Shown here piece by piece: positions 8,605 through 15,518 of a stretch of DNA of 25,836 bases (within the stretch, counting starts at the first letter, position 1; every line of letters starts with the position of its first letter). Below the pieces are notes generated by a model, which was given only the letters and a program-made list of their open reading frames with translations, had not been told where the DNA came from and did no database searches. Origin of the DNA: Finegoldia magna (lineage in GTDB: Bacteria > Bacillota > Clostridia > Tissierellales > Peptoniphilaceae); assembly GCF_018371055.1 (NCBI RefSeq), contig NZ_JAGYZD010000003.1:1-25836 (forward strand), written 5' to 3'. The position numbers and the translations under genes are program-made.

Positions 8605-9568
8605 TCGCTAACTCCTTTTTTAATTTATCAGTAACATCTTCTTCAACGAATTTTATAAGTGTTAAAATCCCAGACATAATAGCGTCCCTATTAGATGACC
8701 CATGAGCTTTAAACACTGGCTTCTTCGTGCCTAAAAATGGTGCAGATCCAACACTGTTAAAATCAATACCTGTACTCATTGATTTAATCATAGGAATAAT
8801 AGATTGTTGAGATTTTTCATCAAGCTTAGATAATTTTGACTTAGCTAAAGTTTTAATAAACTCAACAGAACCTTCTATTGTTTTTAGAAGAATATTTCCT
8901 GAAAAACCATCAGTTACCACAACATCAAAATCACCTTTCAAAACATCTCTTGCTTCAACATTACCTTTAAAATACGGATATTTTGATAATTTTTTGTATG
9001 TTTCTAATCTTAATGAATCTCCCTTATGTTCTTCAACTCCAATATTTAATAGACCTACTTTGCAATCCTCTTTTCCTAAAATATTTTTAGAATAAACATA
9101 TCCCATTTTCGCAAATTGTTCTAATAACTCAGAAGTGACATCAACATTAGCTCCAACATCTAATACTACCACATCACCCTTTAAGCTAGGTACTGTAACC
9201 ATTAAACAAGGTCTAGATACATTATCAAGCCTTTTTGTTATAAGTGTAGCTCCTGTCAATAAAGCGCCAGTAGAGCCTGTCGATAAGAACCCATCGTAAT
9301 CTTCGTTTAATAAATCAAAACATTTTCTCATACTAGAATCTTTTTTCGATCTTATAGCTTTCGTAGGTGATTCATTATTTTCAATGGTTTCTGTAGCATT
9401 TACAAAATCTATTTTGTCTTCAAATCTTTTATTTACAATATTTCTATTTTCTTCTTCATTTCCTACTATCGTCAAGTTAAAATCTTTTCTTTCAAGAGCC
9501 ATTATAGCTCCTTCTATTAATTCTGATGCTCCTTTATCGGAACCCAAAGTATCTAATAAAATTTTCAT
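8597..9568 (-). CDS. plsX: Phosphate acyltransferase PlsX
   Basis: PlsX converts acyl-ACP and phosphate to acyl-phosphate, the acyl donor for PlsY in phosphatidic acid synthesis. It is a peripheral membrane enzyme. The 323 residues fit the family. Recognisable motifs are the N-terminal LLDTLGSDKG (usually DAMGGDxxP), FLSTGSTGALL (usually SAGNTGA), LLNIGVEEHKGD, VVTDGFSGNILLKTIEG, and near the C-terminus SAPFLGTKKPVFKAHGSSN. The first two motifs are altered at normally conserved positions, but the rest is intact, so I expect an active enzyme. The ATG follows AGAGGTGAAGT. It is first in the long operon that runs to ftsY. Confidence 0.94.
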   Translation of the reverse strand: MKILLDTLGSDKGASELIEGAIMALERKDFNLTIVGNEEENRNIVNKRFEDKIDFVNATETIENNESPTKAIRSKKDSSMRKCFDLLNEDYDGFLSTGSTGALLTGATLITKRLDNVSRPCLMVTVPSLKGDVVVLDVGANVDVTSELLEQFAKMGYVYSKNILGKEDCKVGLLNIGVEEHKGDSLRLETYKKLSKYPYFKGNVEARDVLKGDFDVVVTDGFSGNILLKTIEGSVEFIKTLAKSKLSKLDEKSQQSIIPMIKSMSTGIDFNSVGSAPFLGTKKPVFKAHGSSNRDAIMSGILTLIKFVEEDVTDKLKKELANE

Positions 9569-9620
9569 ACTTCACCTCTAGTATATTCTATCACAATATT
9601 GTATGTTATAACATCAAACA
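9569..9620 (-). promoter_or_regulatory. Probable promoter region of the plsX operon
   Basis: This short gap after the rpmF terminator should hold the plsX promoter. Two extended -10 candidates are seen on the minus strand: TGTTATAAC (9613-9605) and TGATAGAAT (9593-9585). Neither has a good -35; the second would start transcription at the ribosome binding site, so the first is preferred. The first lies in a perfect 12-bp palindrome, ATGTTATAACAT (9603-9614). I do not recognise a FapR or FabT operator. Confidence 0.35.
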
Positions 9621-9654
9621 AATAAAAAAGCCGCTTAATATTAATTAAACGACT
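9621..9654 (-). terminator. Intrinsic terminator of rpmF
   Basis: On the minus strand, AGTCGTTTAAT (9654-9644) pairs with ATTAAGCGGCT (9639-9629) through 11 bp including G-U pairs, with a TAAT loop, followed by TTTTT (9628-9624). It starts 9 nt after the rpmF stop codon. Confidence 0.85.
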
Positions 9655-9663
9655 CTCTTTTCA

Positions 9664-9852
9664 TTAGTTTTGTTCTGAATTATCTACAACTTGTTTTCCA
9701 TCGTAATACCCACATTCTTTACATACTCTGTGAGGTAATTTTGGAGATCCACAATTAGGACATGTAGTTATAGTAACTCTTGGTAATTTATACGAAGAAG
9801 CTCTTCTTTTATCTCTTCTAGTTTTAGAAGTTTTTCTCTTTGGTACTGCCAT
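9664..9852 (-). CDS. rpmF: 50S ribosomal protein L32 (zinc-binding form)
   Basis: L32 is a small protein of the large ribosomal subunit. The 62 residues begin [19 protein letters not shown], the standard L32 start. They carry an intact four-cysteine zinc ribbon: CPNC (Cys31, Cys34) and CKEC (Cys44, Cys47), so this is the zinc-containing (C+) type. The ATG follows a near-ideal AAGGAGGTG. The gene is a single-gene unit with a consensus promoter (9907-9935), a leader hairpin (9864-9883) touching the ribosome binding site, and its own strong terminator. rpmF next to plsX is a widespread bacterial arrangement. Confidence 0.97.
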   Translation of the reverse strand: MAVPKRKTSKTRRDKRRASSYKLPRVTITTCPNCGSPKLPHRVCKECGYYDGKQVVDNSEQN

Positions 9853-9863
9853 GCTACACCTCC

Positions 9864-9883
9864 TTAAGGACTTCAGTCCTTAA
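9864..9883 (-). promoter_or_regulatory. Leader hairpin abutting the rpmF ribosome binding site
   Basis: The perfect 9-bp inverted repeat TTAAGGACT / AGTCCTTAA has only 2 nt between the arms (8 bp and a 4-nt loop as RNA). The second arm ends in the first two A residues of the AAGGAGG ribosome binding site. Given the promoter at 9907-9935, it would lie in a leader of about 48 nt. There is no U-run after it, so it is not a terminator. A role in translation or mRNA stability is inference. Confidence 0.55.
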
Positions 9884-9906
9884 AATTTATACAAACAACG
9901 TAGTTA

Positions 9907-9935
9907 ATTATAATATAATAATGTTAAGTTGTCAA
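9907..9935 (-). promoter_or_regulatory. Consensus promoter of rpmF
   Basis: On the minus strand, TTGACA (9935-9930), a 17-bp spacer and TATAAT (9912-9907), an exact match to the housekeeping sigma consensus. Transcription should start near 9900, giving a leader of about 48 nt before the rpmF ATG at 9852. Confidence 0.88.
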
Positions 9936-9946
9936 TAAAAATATTA

Positions 9947-11128
9947 TTATTTTGCTAAGTCTAAAGTGTCTCTAGCAATCATTAATTCTTCATTAGTTGG
10001 AACAACATAAACTTTAACTTTTGAATCATCAGCTGAGATTAAAGCTTCTTCACGAGTGTTGTTCTTTTCAAGGTCTAATTTAACGCCTAGTTCTTCAAAA
10101 GTATCCAAGATATCTTTTCTCATTGAAGAAGAATTTTCTCCAATACCACCAGCGAAGCAAATTGCATCAACATGACCTAATTCAGCCATATATCCACCGA
10201 TATATCTCTTAACTCTTTCAATAAACATATCAAGTGCTAATTGAGCTCTGTCATTTCCTTTTTTAGCTTCTTCTTCAAGATCTCTAAAGTCAGAGCTAAT
10301 TCCAGAAACTCCTAATACACCTGATTTTTTATTTAAGATTTGGTTCATTTCATCAGCTGAATATCCTTTTTCATTCATTAAGAATGTCATTACAGTTGGA
10401 TCCAAATCTCCACTTCTAGTTCCCATTAAAAGTCCTTCCAATGGTGTAAGTCCCATTGATGTATCATAGCATTTTCCGTCTTTAACAGCTGCTATAGATG
10501 AACCATTACCTAAGTGAACTGTAATAATATTGATGTCTTCTTTGTCTAATAATTGTTGAGTTCTTAAAGTAATATATCTATGGCTTGTTCCGTGGAAGCC
10601 AAATTTTCTTAATCTGTAATCTTCATAGTATTCGTAAGGAATAGCATACATAAATGTTTTAGCTGGCATTGTTTGGTGGAAAGCAGTATCGAATACAGCG
10701 ATATTTTTCTTTCCTGGAGCTAATTTTTCACATGCTTCAATTCCCATTAAGTTAGCTGGGTTGTGAAGCGGACCAAATTTGATAAATTCTCTGATCTTGT
10801 CTTTTACTTTATCGTCAATAATGCAAGATTCTGTTAATTTATCTCCACCGTGTAGCACTCTGTGACCAATAGCAGATACTTCGTCTAAACTCTTGATAAC
10901 ACCATATTTTTCATCTAATAAAGCATCGAAAACATGGTTAATAGCTTCAGTGTGATCTTTCATTGGTTCTTCGACTACTAATTTTTCTCCATTAACTTTA
11001 TGAGTTAACTTAGAACCTTCAATTCCAATTCTTTCTACTAATCCTTTACATAATACACTTTCATCAGTCATATCAAATAATTGATATTTTAATGAAGAAC
11101 TACCACAATTGATTACTAATACTTTCAT
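9947..11128 (-). CDS. ackA: Acetate kinase
   Basis: AckA interconverts acetate plus ATP and acetyl-phosphate plus ADP, usually making ATP at the end of fermentation. In 393 residues (typical) the ASKHA-fold phosphate-binding start MKVLVINCGSSSLKYQL is intact (Asn7). Other expected active-site residues are seen: Arg90 in GHRVLHGG, Asp147 in FDTAFHQTMP, His179 in KFGFHGTSHRY, HLGNGSS (205-211), Arg238 in GTRSGD, GGIGENS and a C-terminal TNEE. The ATG has an AGGAGG ribosome binding site and lies 9 nt after the plsY stop, so it is cotranscribed with der and plsY. No pta gene is adjacent. I see no clear hairpin terminator between ackA and rpmF, so some readthrough into rpmF is possible. Confidence 0.97.
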   Translation of the reverse strand: MKVLVINCGSSSLKYQLFDMTDESVLCKGLVERIGIEGSKLTHKVNGEKLVVEEPMKDHTEAINHVFDALLDEKYGVIKSLDEVSAIGHRVLHGGDKLTESCIIDDKVKDKIREFIKFGPLHNPANLMGIEACEKLAPGKKNIAVFDTAFHQTMPAKTFMYAIPYEYYEDYRLRKFGFHGTSHRYITLRTQQLLDKEDINIITVHLGNGSSIAAVKDGKCYDTSMGLTPLEGLLMGTRSGDLDPTVMTFLMNEKGYSADEMNQILNKKSGVLGVSGISSDFRDLEEEAKKGNDRAQLALDMFIERVKRYIGGYMAELGHVDAICFAGGIGENSSSMRKDILDTFEELGVKLDLEKNNTREEALISADDSKVKVYVVPTNEELMIARDTLDLAK

Positions 11129-11137
11129 TTTTTCCTC

Positions 11138-11734
11138 CTAATTTTTACCTAATTTACTTTCTTTTCCATGAATCAATCTATTTATATTGGATCTATGCTT
11201 GAATAATGATATTATTCCTAGCAAAATATAAATTAAACCAATGTAAAAGTCTTTTCTAATGTAAATTAATCCATAAATAACAGCTGAAACACATCCTATT
11301 ATGCTTCCCAATGAAACATATTTAGTTATAAGTACAACTATTAAAAACAATATTAATAAAAACAAAACTTGTAAAGGTTGGGCAAACAATAAAACACCGA
11401 AAGATGTCGCAATGCCCTTGCCACCTTTAAAATTATAAATAACTGGTAATATATGTCCTATTACACATAAAAGCCCACATATTAGTATACCTAAACTACC
11501 GAAAAATTTAAAGCCCAAATATGCACACAAAAATCCTTTTAAGAAATCAATCAAAAAAGTTGCCAAACCAAGCTTCACTCCATAAACTCTTAAAGCATTG
11601 GTTGCGCCTGCATTTTTGCTACCATAATTTCTTATATCCTGTTTATAAATCAGCTTAGAAAGCACAATAGAACCACTTATATTACCTATGAAATAACATA
11701 CTATTCCAAGGACTATTAAATATAAATAATTCAC
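11138..11734 (-). CDS. plsY: Glycerol-3-phosphate acyltransferase PlsY
   Basis: PlsY is the integral membrane enzyme that moves the acyl group from acyl-phosphate (made by PlsX) to glycerol-3-phosphate, giving lysophosphatidic acid. The 198 residues have about five hydrophobic segments and the three family motifs: NYGSKNAGATNALRVYG, GGKGIATSFG, and HRSNINRLIHGKE near the C-terminus. The start is GTG and shares one base with the der stop codon (TAGTG), with an AGGGG ribosome binding site in der. Its partner plsX lies 2 kb away in the next operon. Confidence 0.95.
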   Translation of the reverse strand: MNYLYLIVLGIVCYFIGNISGSIVLSKLIYKQDIRNYGSKNAGATNALRVYGVKLGLATFLIDFLKGFLCAYLGFKFFGSLGILICGLLCVIGHILPVIYNFKGGKGIATSFGVLLFAQPLQVLFLLILFLIVVLITKYVSLGSIIGCVSAVIYGLIYIRKDFYIGLIYILLGIISLFKHRSNINRLIHGKESKLGKN

Positions 11735-13050
11735 TATTTTCCCCTAGTCTTAAATTCAAATTGCAAAGGAACACCTTCAAAGCTAAAGTTTTCTCTTAGC
11801 TGATTTTCGATATATCTTTGATATGAAAAATGCATCAAATCATTTCTATTTATGAACACTAAAAATTTCGGTGGTCTGGCTTCTATCTGAGTAATATAAA
11901 AGATTTTTAAACGAACACCTTTATCTGATGGTGGTGGATTTAATAAAACAGCTTTTGATATTACATCATTCAAAACACCTGTGCTAATTCTCATAGAATA
12001 ATTATTATCTACTTTTTCGATTTCAGTAAACAACGTATCTATTCTTTTGTTTTCTTTTACACTTATGAACACAATAGGAACATACATAACAAATCCCAAT
12101 TTAGTACGTATATCTTTTTTGAAATCATTCATAGTGTTAGTTTGTTTTTCAACAAGATCCCATTTATTCACAAGAATTATCATAGCTTTACCTTGATCAT
12201 GAGCATATCCTAAGATTTTCGTATCCTGTTCGCTAACACCTTCAGTGGCATCTATCATTAAAACGCAAATATCAGACCTATCAATTGCTGATAAAGTTCT
12301 AACAACAGAATATCTCTCAACTTCTGTGTCAATCTTTTTTCTTTTTCTTAGACCTGCTGTATCTATAAATATATACTCATTTCCCTTGTAATTAATCTTG
12401 GAATCTATGGCATCTCTTGTCGTTCCTGCAATATCTGTAACTATCATTCTTTCTTCGTTTAATAAGTTATTAATCAAAGAACTTTTACCAACATTTGGCT
12501 TTCCTATTAGACATACTTTGGTAATATCATCATCAGATTCTGTATTTGAATTATCATCAAATTTTGAAACAACAGCTTCTAATAAATCTCCAAGCCCCAT
12601 AGAATTTGAAGCACTTATTGGAAATATTTCATAAAATCCTAGATTATAAAAATCATATACATTGTCCTGTTGTTTGATGTGATCAATTTTATTTACAACT
12701 AAAATTACGCTTTTTTTCGTTCTTCTAAGCATATCGGCAACTTCCATATCAATCGGAGTGATGCCTTGTTTACCGTCAACCATAAACAAAATAACATCTG
12801 CAGTCTCAATAGCAAGTTCTGTTTGTTTTTTAATATATTTAGTAATGATTTCATTACTTTTTGGTTCCAAACCACCTGTATCTACAACTGTAAAATATTT
12901 ATTTTGCCACTCAGCTTCCATATACAATCTATCTCTTGTAACACCTGGATCATCTTGAGTGATGGCGATTCTTTTCTTAATTAATTTATTGAATAATGTA
13001 GATTTTCCTACATTAGCTCTTCCTACAATAGCAACAACTGGTTTTGCCAT
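11734..13050 (-). CDS. der: Ribosome biogenesis GTPase Der (EngA)
   Basis: Der is an essential tandem GTPase in assembly of the 50S subunit. The 438 residues carry two G domains and a C-terminal KH-like domain. The first has GRANVGKS (10-17), DTGG (57-60) and NKID (120-123); the second has GKPNVGKS (183-190), DTAG (230-233) and NKWD (295-298). The C-terminal part (about 350-438) has NPPPSDKGVRLKI and ends in a basic tail. The ATG follows GAGGTG, with a promoter at 13067-13095. It is first in der-plsY-ackA. Confidence 0.97.
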   Translation of the reverse strand: MAKPVVAIVGRANVGKSTLFNKLIKKRIAITQDDPGVTRDRLYMEAEWQNKYFTVVDTGGLEPKSNEIITKYIKKQTELAIETADVILFMVDGKQGITPIDMEVADMLRRTKKSVILVVNKIDHIKQQDNVYDFYNLGFYEIFPISASNSMGLGDLLEAVVSKFDDNSNTESDDDITKVCLIGKPNVGKSSLINNLLNEERMIVTDIAGTTRDAIDSKINYKGNEYIFIDTAGLRKRKKIDTEVERYSVVRTLSAIDRSDICVLMIDATEGVSEQDTKILGYAHDQGKAMIILVNKWDLVEKQTNTMNDFKKDIRTKLGFVMYVPIVFISVKENKRIDTLFTEIEKVDNNYSMRISTGVLNDVISKAVLLNPPPSDKGVRLKIFYITQIEARPPKFLVFINRNDLMHFSYQRYIENQLRENFSFEGVPLQFEFKTRGK

Positions 13051-13066
13051 GTTATCACCTCATTTC

Positions 13067-13095
13067 TCTATAAATGATACCATAAAATGTGTCAA
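13067..13095 (-). promoter_or_regulatory. Promoter for der-plsY-ackA
   Basis: On the minus strand, TTGACA (13095-13090), a 17-bp spacer and TATAGA (13072-13067), followed by a short leader with GAGGTG before the der ATG at 13050. It lies between the glyA terminator and der. Confidence 0.7.
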
Positions 13096-13112
13096 ATATA
13101 CAATATTTCATC

Positions 13113-13155
13113 AAAAAAATAAAGCTAATACTAAACTTTTGTCTAGTATTAGCTT
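13113..13155 (-). terminator. Strong intrinsic terminator after glyA
   Basis: On the minus strand, AAGCTAATACTA (13155-13144) pairs perfectly over 12 bp with TAGTATTAGCTT (13133-13122) around a 10-nt loop, then TA and TTTTTTT (13119-13113). It begins 5 nt after the glyA stop codon and ends the aspS-tcdA-rseC-glyA unit. Confidence 0.92.
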
Positions 13156-13160
13156 AAAAT

Positions 13161-14399
13161 TTATCTATTGATTGGGAATTGTTTCATCAATTCTACAACA
13201 TCTTTTTTGATTTCTTCAGCAGGTCTACGTTTCTTTAATGCGTCTAACATAAATTCTGCAACTTTTGCAGCTTCTGCTTCTTTTAATCCTCTAGTTGTAA
13301 TAGCTGGTGTACCAATTCTGATACCACTAGTTACAAATGGTGTTTCTGGATCATTCGGAATAGTGTTCTTGTTAGTTGTAATATTAACTTCACTCAATAA
13401 TGCTTCAGCTTCTTTACCTGTCATTTCGAAGCTTCTGCAATCGATTAATAGTAAGTGGTTATCTGTACCACCTGAAACTAATCTTACATCGTTATCCAAG
13501 AATACTTTTTCCATCGCTTTTGCATTCTTCAAAATTTGATGAGTGTATTCTTTAAATTCTGGTTGTAAATCTTCTTTGAAGCATACTGCTTTTGCGGCAA
13601 TAATGTGTTCTAATGGACCACCTTGGAATCCTGGGAACACTGATTTGTTTATTAATTTTTTGTGTTCTTCTTTACAAAGGATTGCTCCACCTCTTGGTCC
13701 TCTTAATGTTTTATGTGTAGTTGTAGTTACAAAATCTGCATAAGGAACTGGACTTGGGTGATCTCCAGTAGCTACTAACCCAGCAATGTGAGCCATATCT
13801 ACCATTAAATATGCGCCAACTTCATCTGCAATTTCTCTGAATTTTTTGAAATCTATAACTCTTGGATATGCAGAAGCACCAGCTACGATTAATTTAGGTT
13901 TGTGTTTTAAAGCTAATTCACGAACGTTTTCATAATCAATTGTTTCAGTTTCAGGATCTACACCATAATCTACGAAATTATAGAATTTACCAGACATATT
14001 TACTGGTGATCCGTGAGTTAAGTGTCCACCTTCTGTTAATCTCATGCCTAATACTGTGTCGCCAGGTTTTAAAACTGCAATATAAACAGCAACATTTGCA
14101 TTTGCACCACAGTGAGGTTGAACGTTAGCATGATCTGCATTAAATAATTCTTTTAATCTATCTATTGCTAGTTGTTCTATTTTATCAATGTGTTCGCAAC
14201 CGCCATAATATCTTTTTCCAGGATATCCTTCAGCATACTTGTTAGTTAATTCAGTTCCCATAGTTTCAAGTACTGCTTTTGAAACAAAGTTTTCTGAAGC
14301 TATCAATTCGATATGTTCTTCTTGTCTTTTGATTTCATCATTTAGATGTCCAAATACCTCTGGGTCAAAGTTTTCTAAATTTTGTCTACAATTATTCAT
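13161..14399 (-). CDS. glyA: Serine hydroxymethyltransferase
   Basis: GlyA is a PLP enzyme that interconverts serine and glycine while charging tetrahydrofolate with a one-carbon unit. From the chosen start it has 412 residues, typical for bacteria. Seen: [10 protein letters not shown], the [15 protein letters not shown] substrate loop, DMAHIAGL (Asp201, His204), and the PLP lysine Lys230 in [16 protein letters not shown] place the start at ATG 14399 because GGAGG lies 6 nt upstream; a TTG four codons earlier is itself part of the ribosome binding site. It overlaps the RseC-family gene by 8 nt (ATGAATAA). As last gene in the unit it should share the Asp T-box control of aspS. Confidence 0.97.
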   Translation of the reverse strand: MNNCRQNLENFDPEVFGHLNDEIKRQEEHIELIASENFVSKAVLETMGTELTNKYAEGYPGKRYYGGCEHIDKIEQLAIDRLKELFNADHANVQPHCGANANVAVYIAVLKPGDTVLGMRLTEGGHLTHGSPVNMSGKFYNFVDYGVDPETETIDYENVRELALKHKPKLIVAGASAYPRVIDFKKFREIADEVGAYLMVDMAHIAGLVATGDHPSPVPYADFVTTTTHKTLRGPRGGAILCKEEHKKLINKSVFPGFQGGPLEHIIAAKAVCFKEDLQPEFKEYTHQILKNAKAMEKVFLDNDVRLVSGGTDNHLLLIDCRSFEMTGKEAEALLSEVNITTNKNTIPNDPETPFVTSGIRIGTPAITTRGLKEAEAAKVAEFMLDALKKRRPAEEIKKDVVELMKQFPINR

Positions 14400-14820
14400 A
14401 CAAACCTCCAATTATTTTCGTGATATGAACTAAGTCCTTATCAACAAATTTTTTATCTATAAATTTTACAATTATATAGCCAATTAATAATCCTACAAGC
14501 CCTATACCAAAAGATGCTAATTCAAAATTTCCTATTTTATTTTCCAAAATAGAATAGGAAGATATAAGAGCAATTAGGAAAAATGTTAAAGGTACTAAAT
14601 ACAACAATGCTGTGTATTTAAGCATAGAAGAATCATCACCCGAAATTTGGACTCTATCTCCTACCTTTGCACTTATATAGTTTGCACATTCTATAACTTG
14701 TGTTTGATGTTCACAACCTGAACATTTGCTACAACCTTCACCACCACAAGCTCCTTTTCTAGTAATTAGAACAGATGCTTTAGTGGATTCAGTTTTTATA
14801 ACCATTCCTTCTTTTGCCAA
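14392..14820 (-). CDS. RseC/SoxR-reducing-system family membrane protein
   Basis: A 142-residue protein of the RseC (MucC) family. An N-terminal beta-rich cytoplasmic part holds a cysteine cluster, Cys25, Cys30, Cys33 and Cys36, in [14 protein letters not shown]. It is followed by two hydrophobic helices (about 68-89 and 98-120) and a basic tail. In Proteobacteria RseC takes part in SoxR reduction or sigma-E control; in Bacillota related proteins are often linked to Rnf electron transport, and neither partner is in this window. The role here is unknown; binding of a metal or Fe-S centre by the cluster is inference. The start is TTG at 14820 with GAGG 7 nt upstream; it follows tcdA by 4 nt and overlaps glyA by 8 nt. 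Confidence 0.8.
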   Translation of the reverse strand: MAKEGMVIKTESTKASVLITRKGACGGEGCSKCSGCEHQTQVIECANYISAKVGDRVQISGDDSSMLKYTALLYLVPLTFFLIALISSYSILENKIGNFELASFGIGLVGLLIGYIIVKFIDKKFVDKDLVHITKIIGGLYE

Positions 14821-14824
14821 AAAA

Positions 14825-15517
14825 TTACCTCAATTCTTTAATAACATACGATGCAATCATAAGCCCAACACATGAAGGTACAAAGCTTATACTCGCCGGA
14901 GCATTTCTTCCATTTGAAGATAGAACTTCTCCTGACCTTTGTTCATCAGACCAAATGCATGTAAGTTTGTCAACGTTTCTTCTTTTTAACTCTTTTCTCA
15001 TTACTTTAGCCATTGGACAAGTGTGGGTCTTTTTAATATCCGTAATTCTAAAAAGAAAAGGATTTAGTTTCGATCCCGCACCCATAGAACTTATCAACTT
15101 AATATCGTTTTTATAACAATACTCAGCCAAATCTAGCTTCGCTGATATTAAATCAATAGCGTCTATAACATAATTATAATCTTTAAGATTAAATAAATCA
15201 ACAGTAGAATTATCAAACTTTTCCCTAAATTTAATAACTTTGCAATTCGGATTAATTCTGTGAATTCTTTTTTCAAATTCATCTACCTTATAATTTCCAA
15301 CAGTATCTTCCAAAGCTATAATTTGGCGATTGATGTTTGTTATATCGATAGTATCATAATCTACTATTGCTAATGTTCCTACTCCACATCTAGCCAAAGC
15401 TTCTATTACAAAACCTCCAACTCCACCACAGCCAATAACAGCTACTTTGGAGTTGATGATATTTTCTAGGTCATTTTCACCTATTAGAAGTTTTGTTCTT
15501 TCAAATCTTTTATCCAT
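14825..15517 (-). CDS. tcdA: tRNA threonylcarbamoyladenosine dehydratase (E1/ThiF-like)
   Basis: TcdA uses ATP to cyclise threonylcarbamoyl-A37 of ANN-decoding tRNAs to the ct6A form. The 230 residues have the E1-like Rossmann motif GCGGVGG (29-35), the acidic strand end IVDYD (Asp53) and NINRQ (61-65, Arg64 for ATP). The later segment KKTHTCPMAKVMRKELKRR is typical of the YgdL/CsdL group rather than ThiF or MoeB. There is no C-terminal rhodanese domain and no zinc CxxC pair as in MoeB, which supports TcdA. It starts 1 nt after the aspS stop with no clear ribosome binding site, so coupling to aspS translation is likely. Placement after aspS fits a tRNA role. Confidence 0.88.
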   Translation of the reverse strand: MDKRFERTKLLIGENDLENIINSKVAVIGCGGVGGFVIEALARCGVGTLAIVDYDTIDITNINRQIIALEDTVGNYKVDEFEKRIHRINPNCKVIKFREKFDNSTVDLFNLKDYNYVIDAIDLISAKLDLAEYCYKNDIKLISSMGAGSKLNPFLFRITDIKKTHTCPMAKVMRKELKRRNVDKLTCIWSDEQRSGEVLSSNGRNAPASISFVPSCVGLMIASYVIKELR

Positions 15518-15518
15518 A

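Noticed and set aside
9569..9620. FapR or FabT operator upstream of plsX
   Set aside because: The gap holds a palindrome, but it does not resemble the operator sequences I know for those regulators.
13168..13539. 123-codon plus-strand reading frame antisense to glyA
   Set aside because: It lies entirely inside the well-supported glyA gene, has no ribosome binding site, and its hydrophobic composition is what the complement of a soluble enzyme gene gives. The same applies to the other plus-strand frames inside smc, der, murJ, argS and ftsY.
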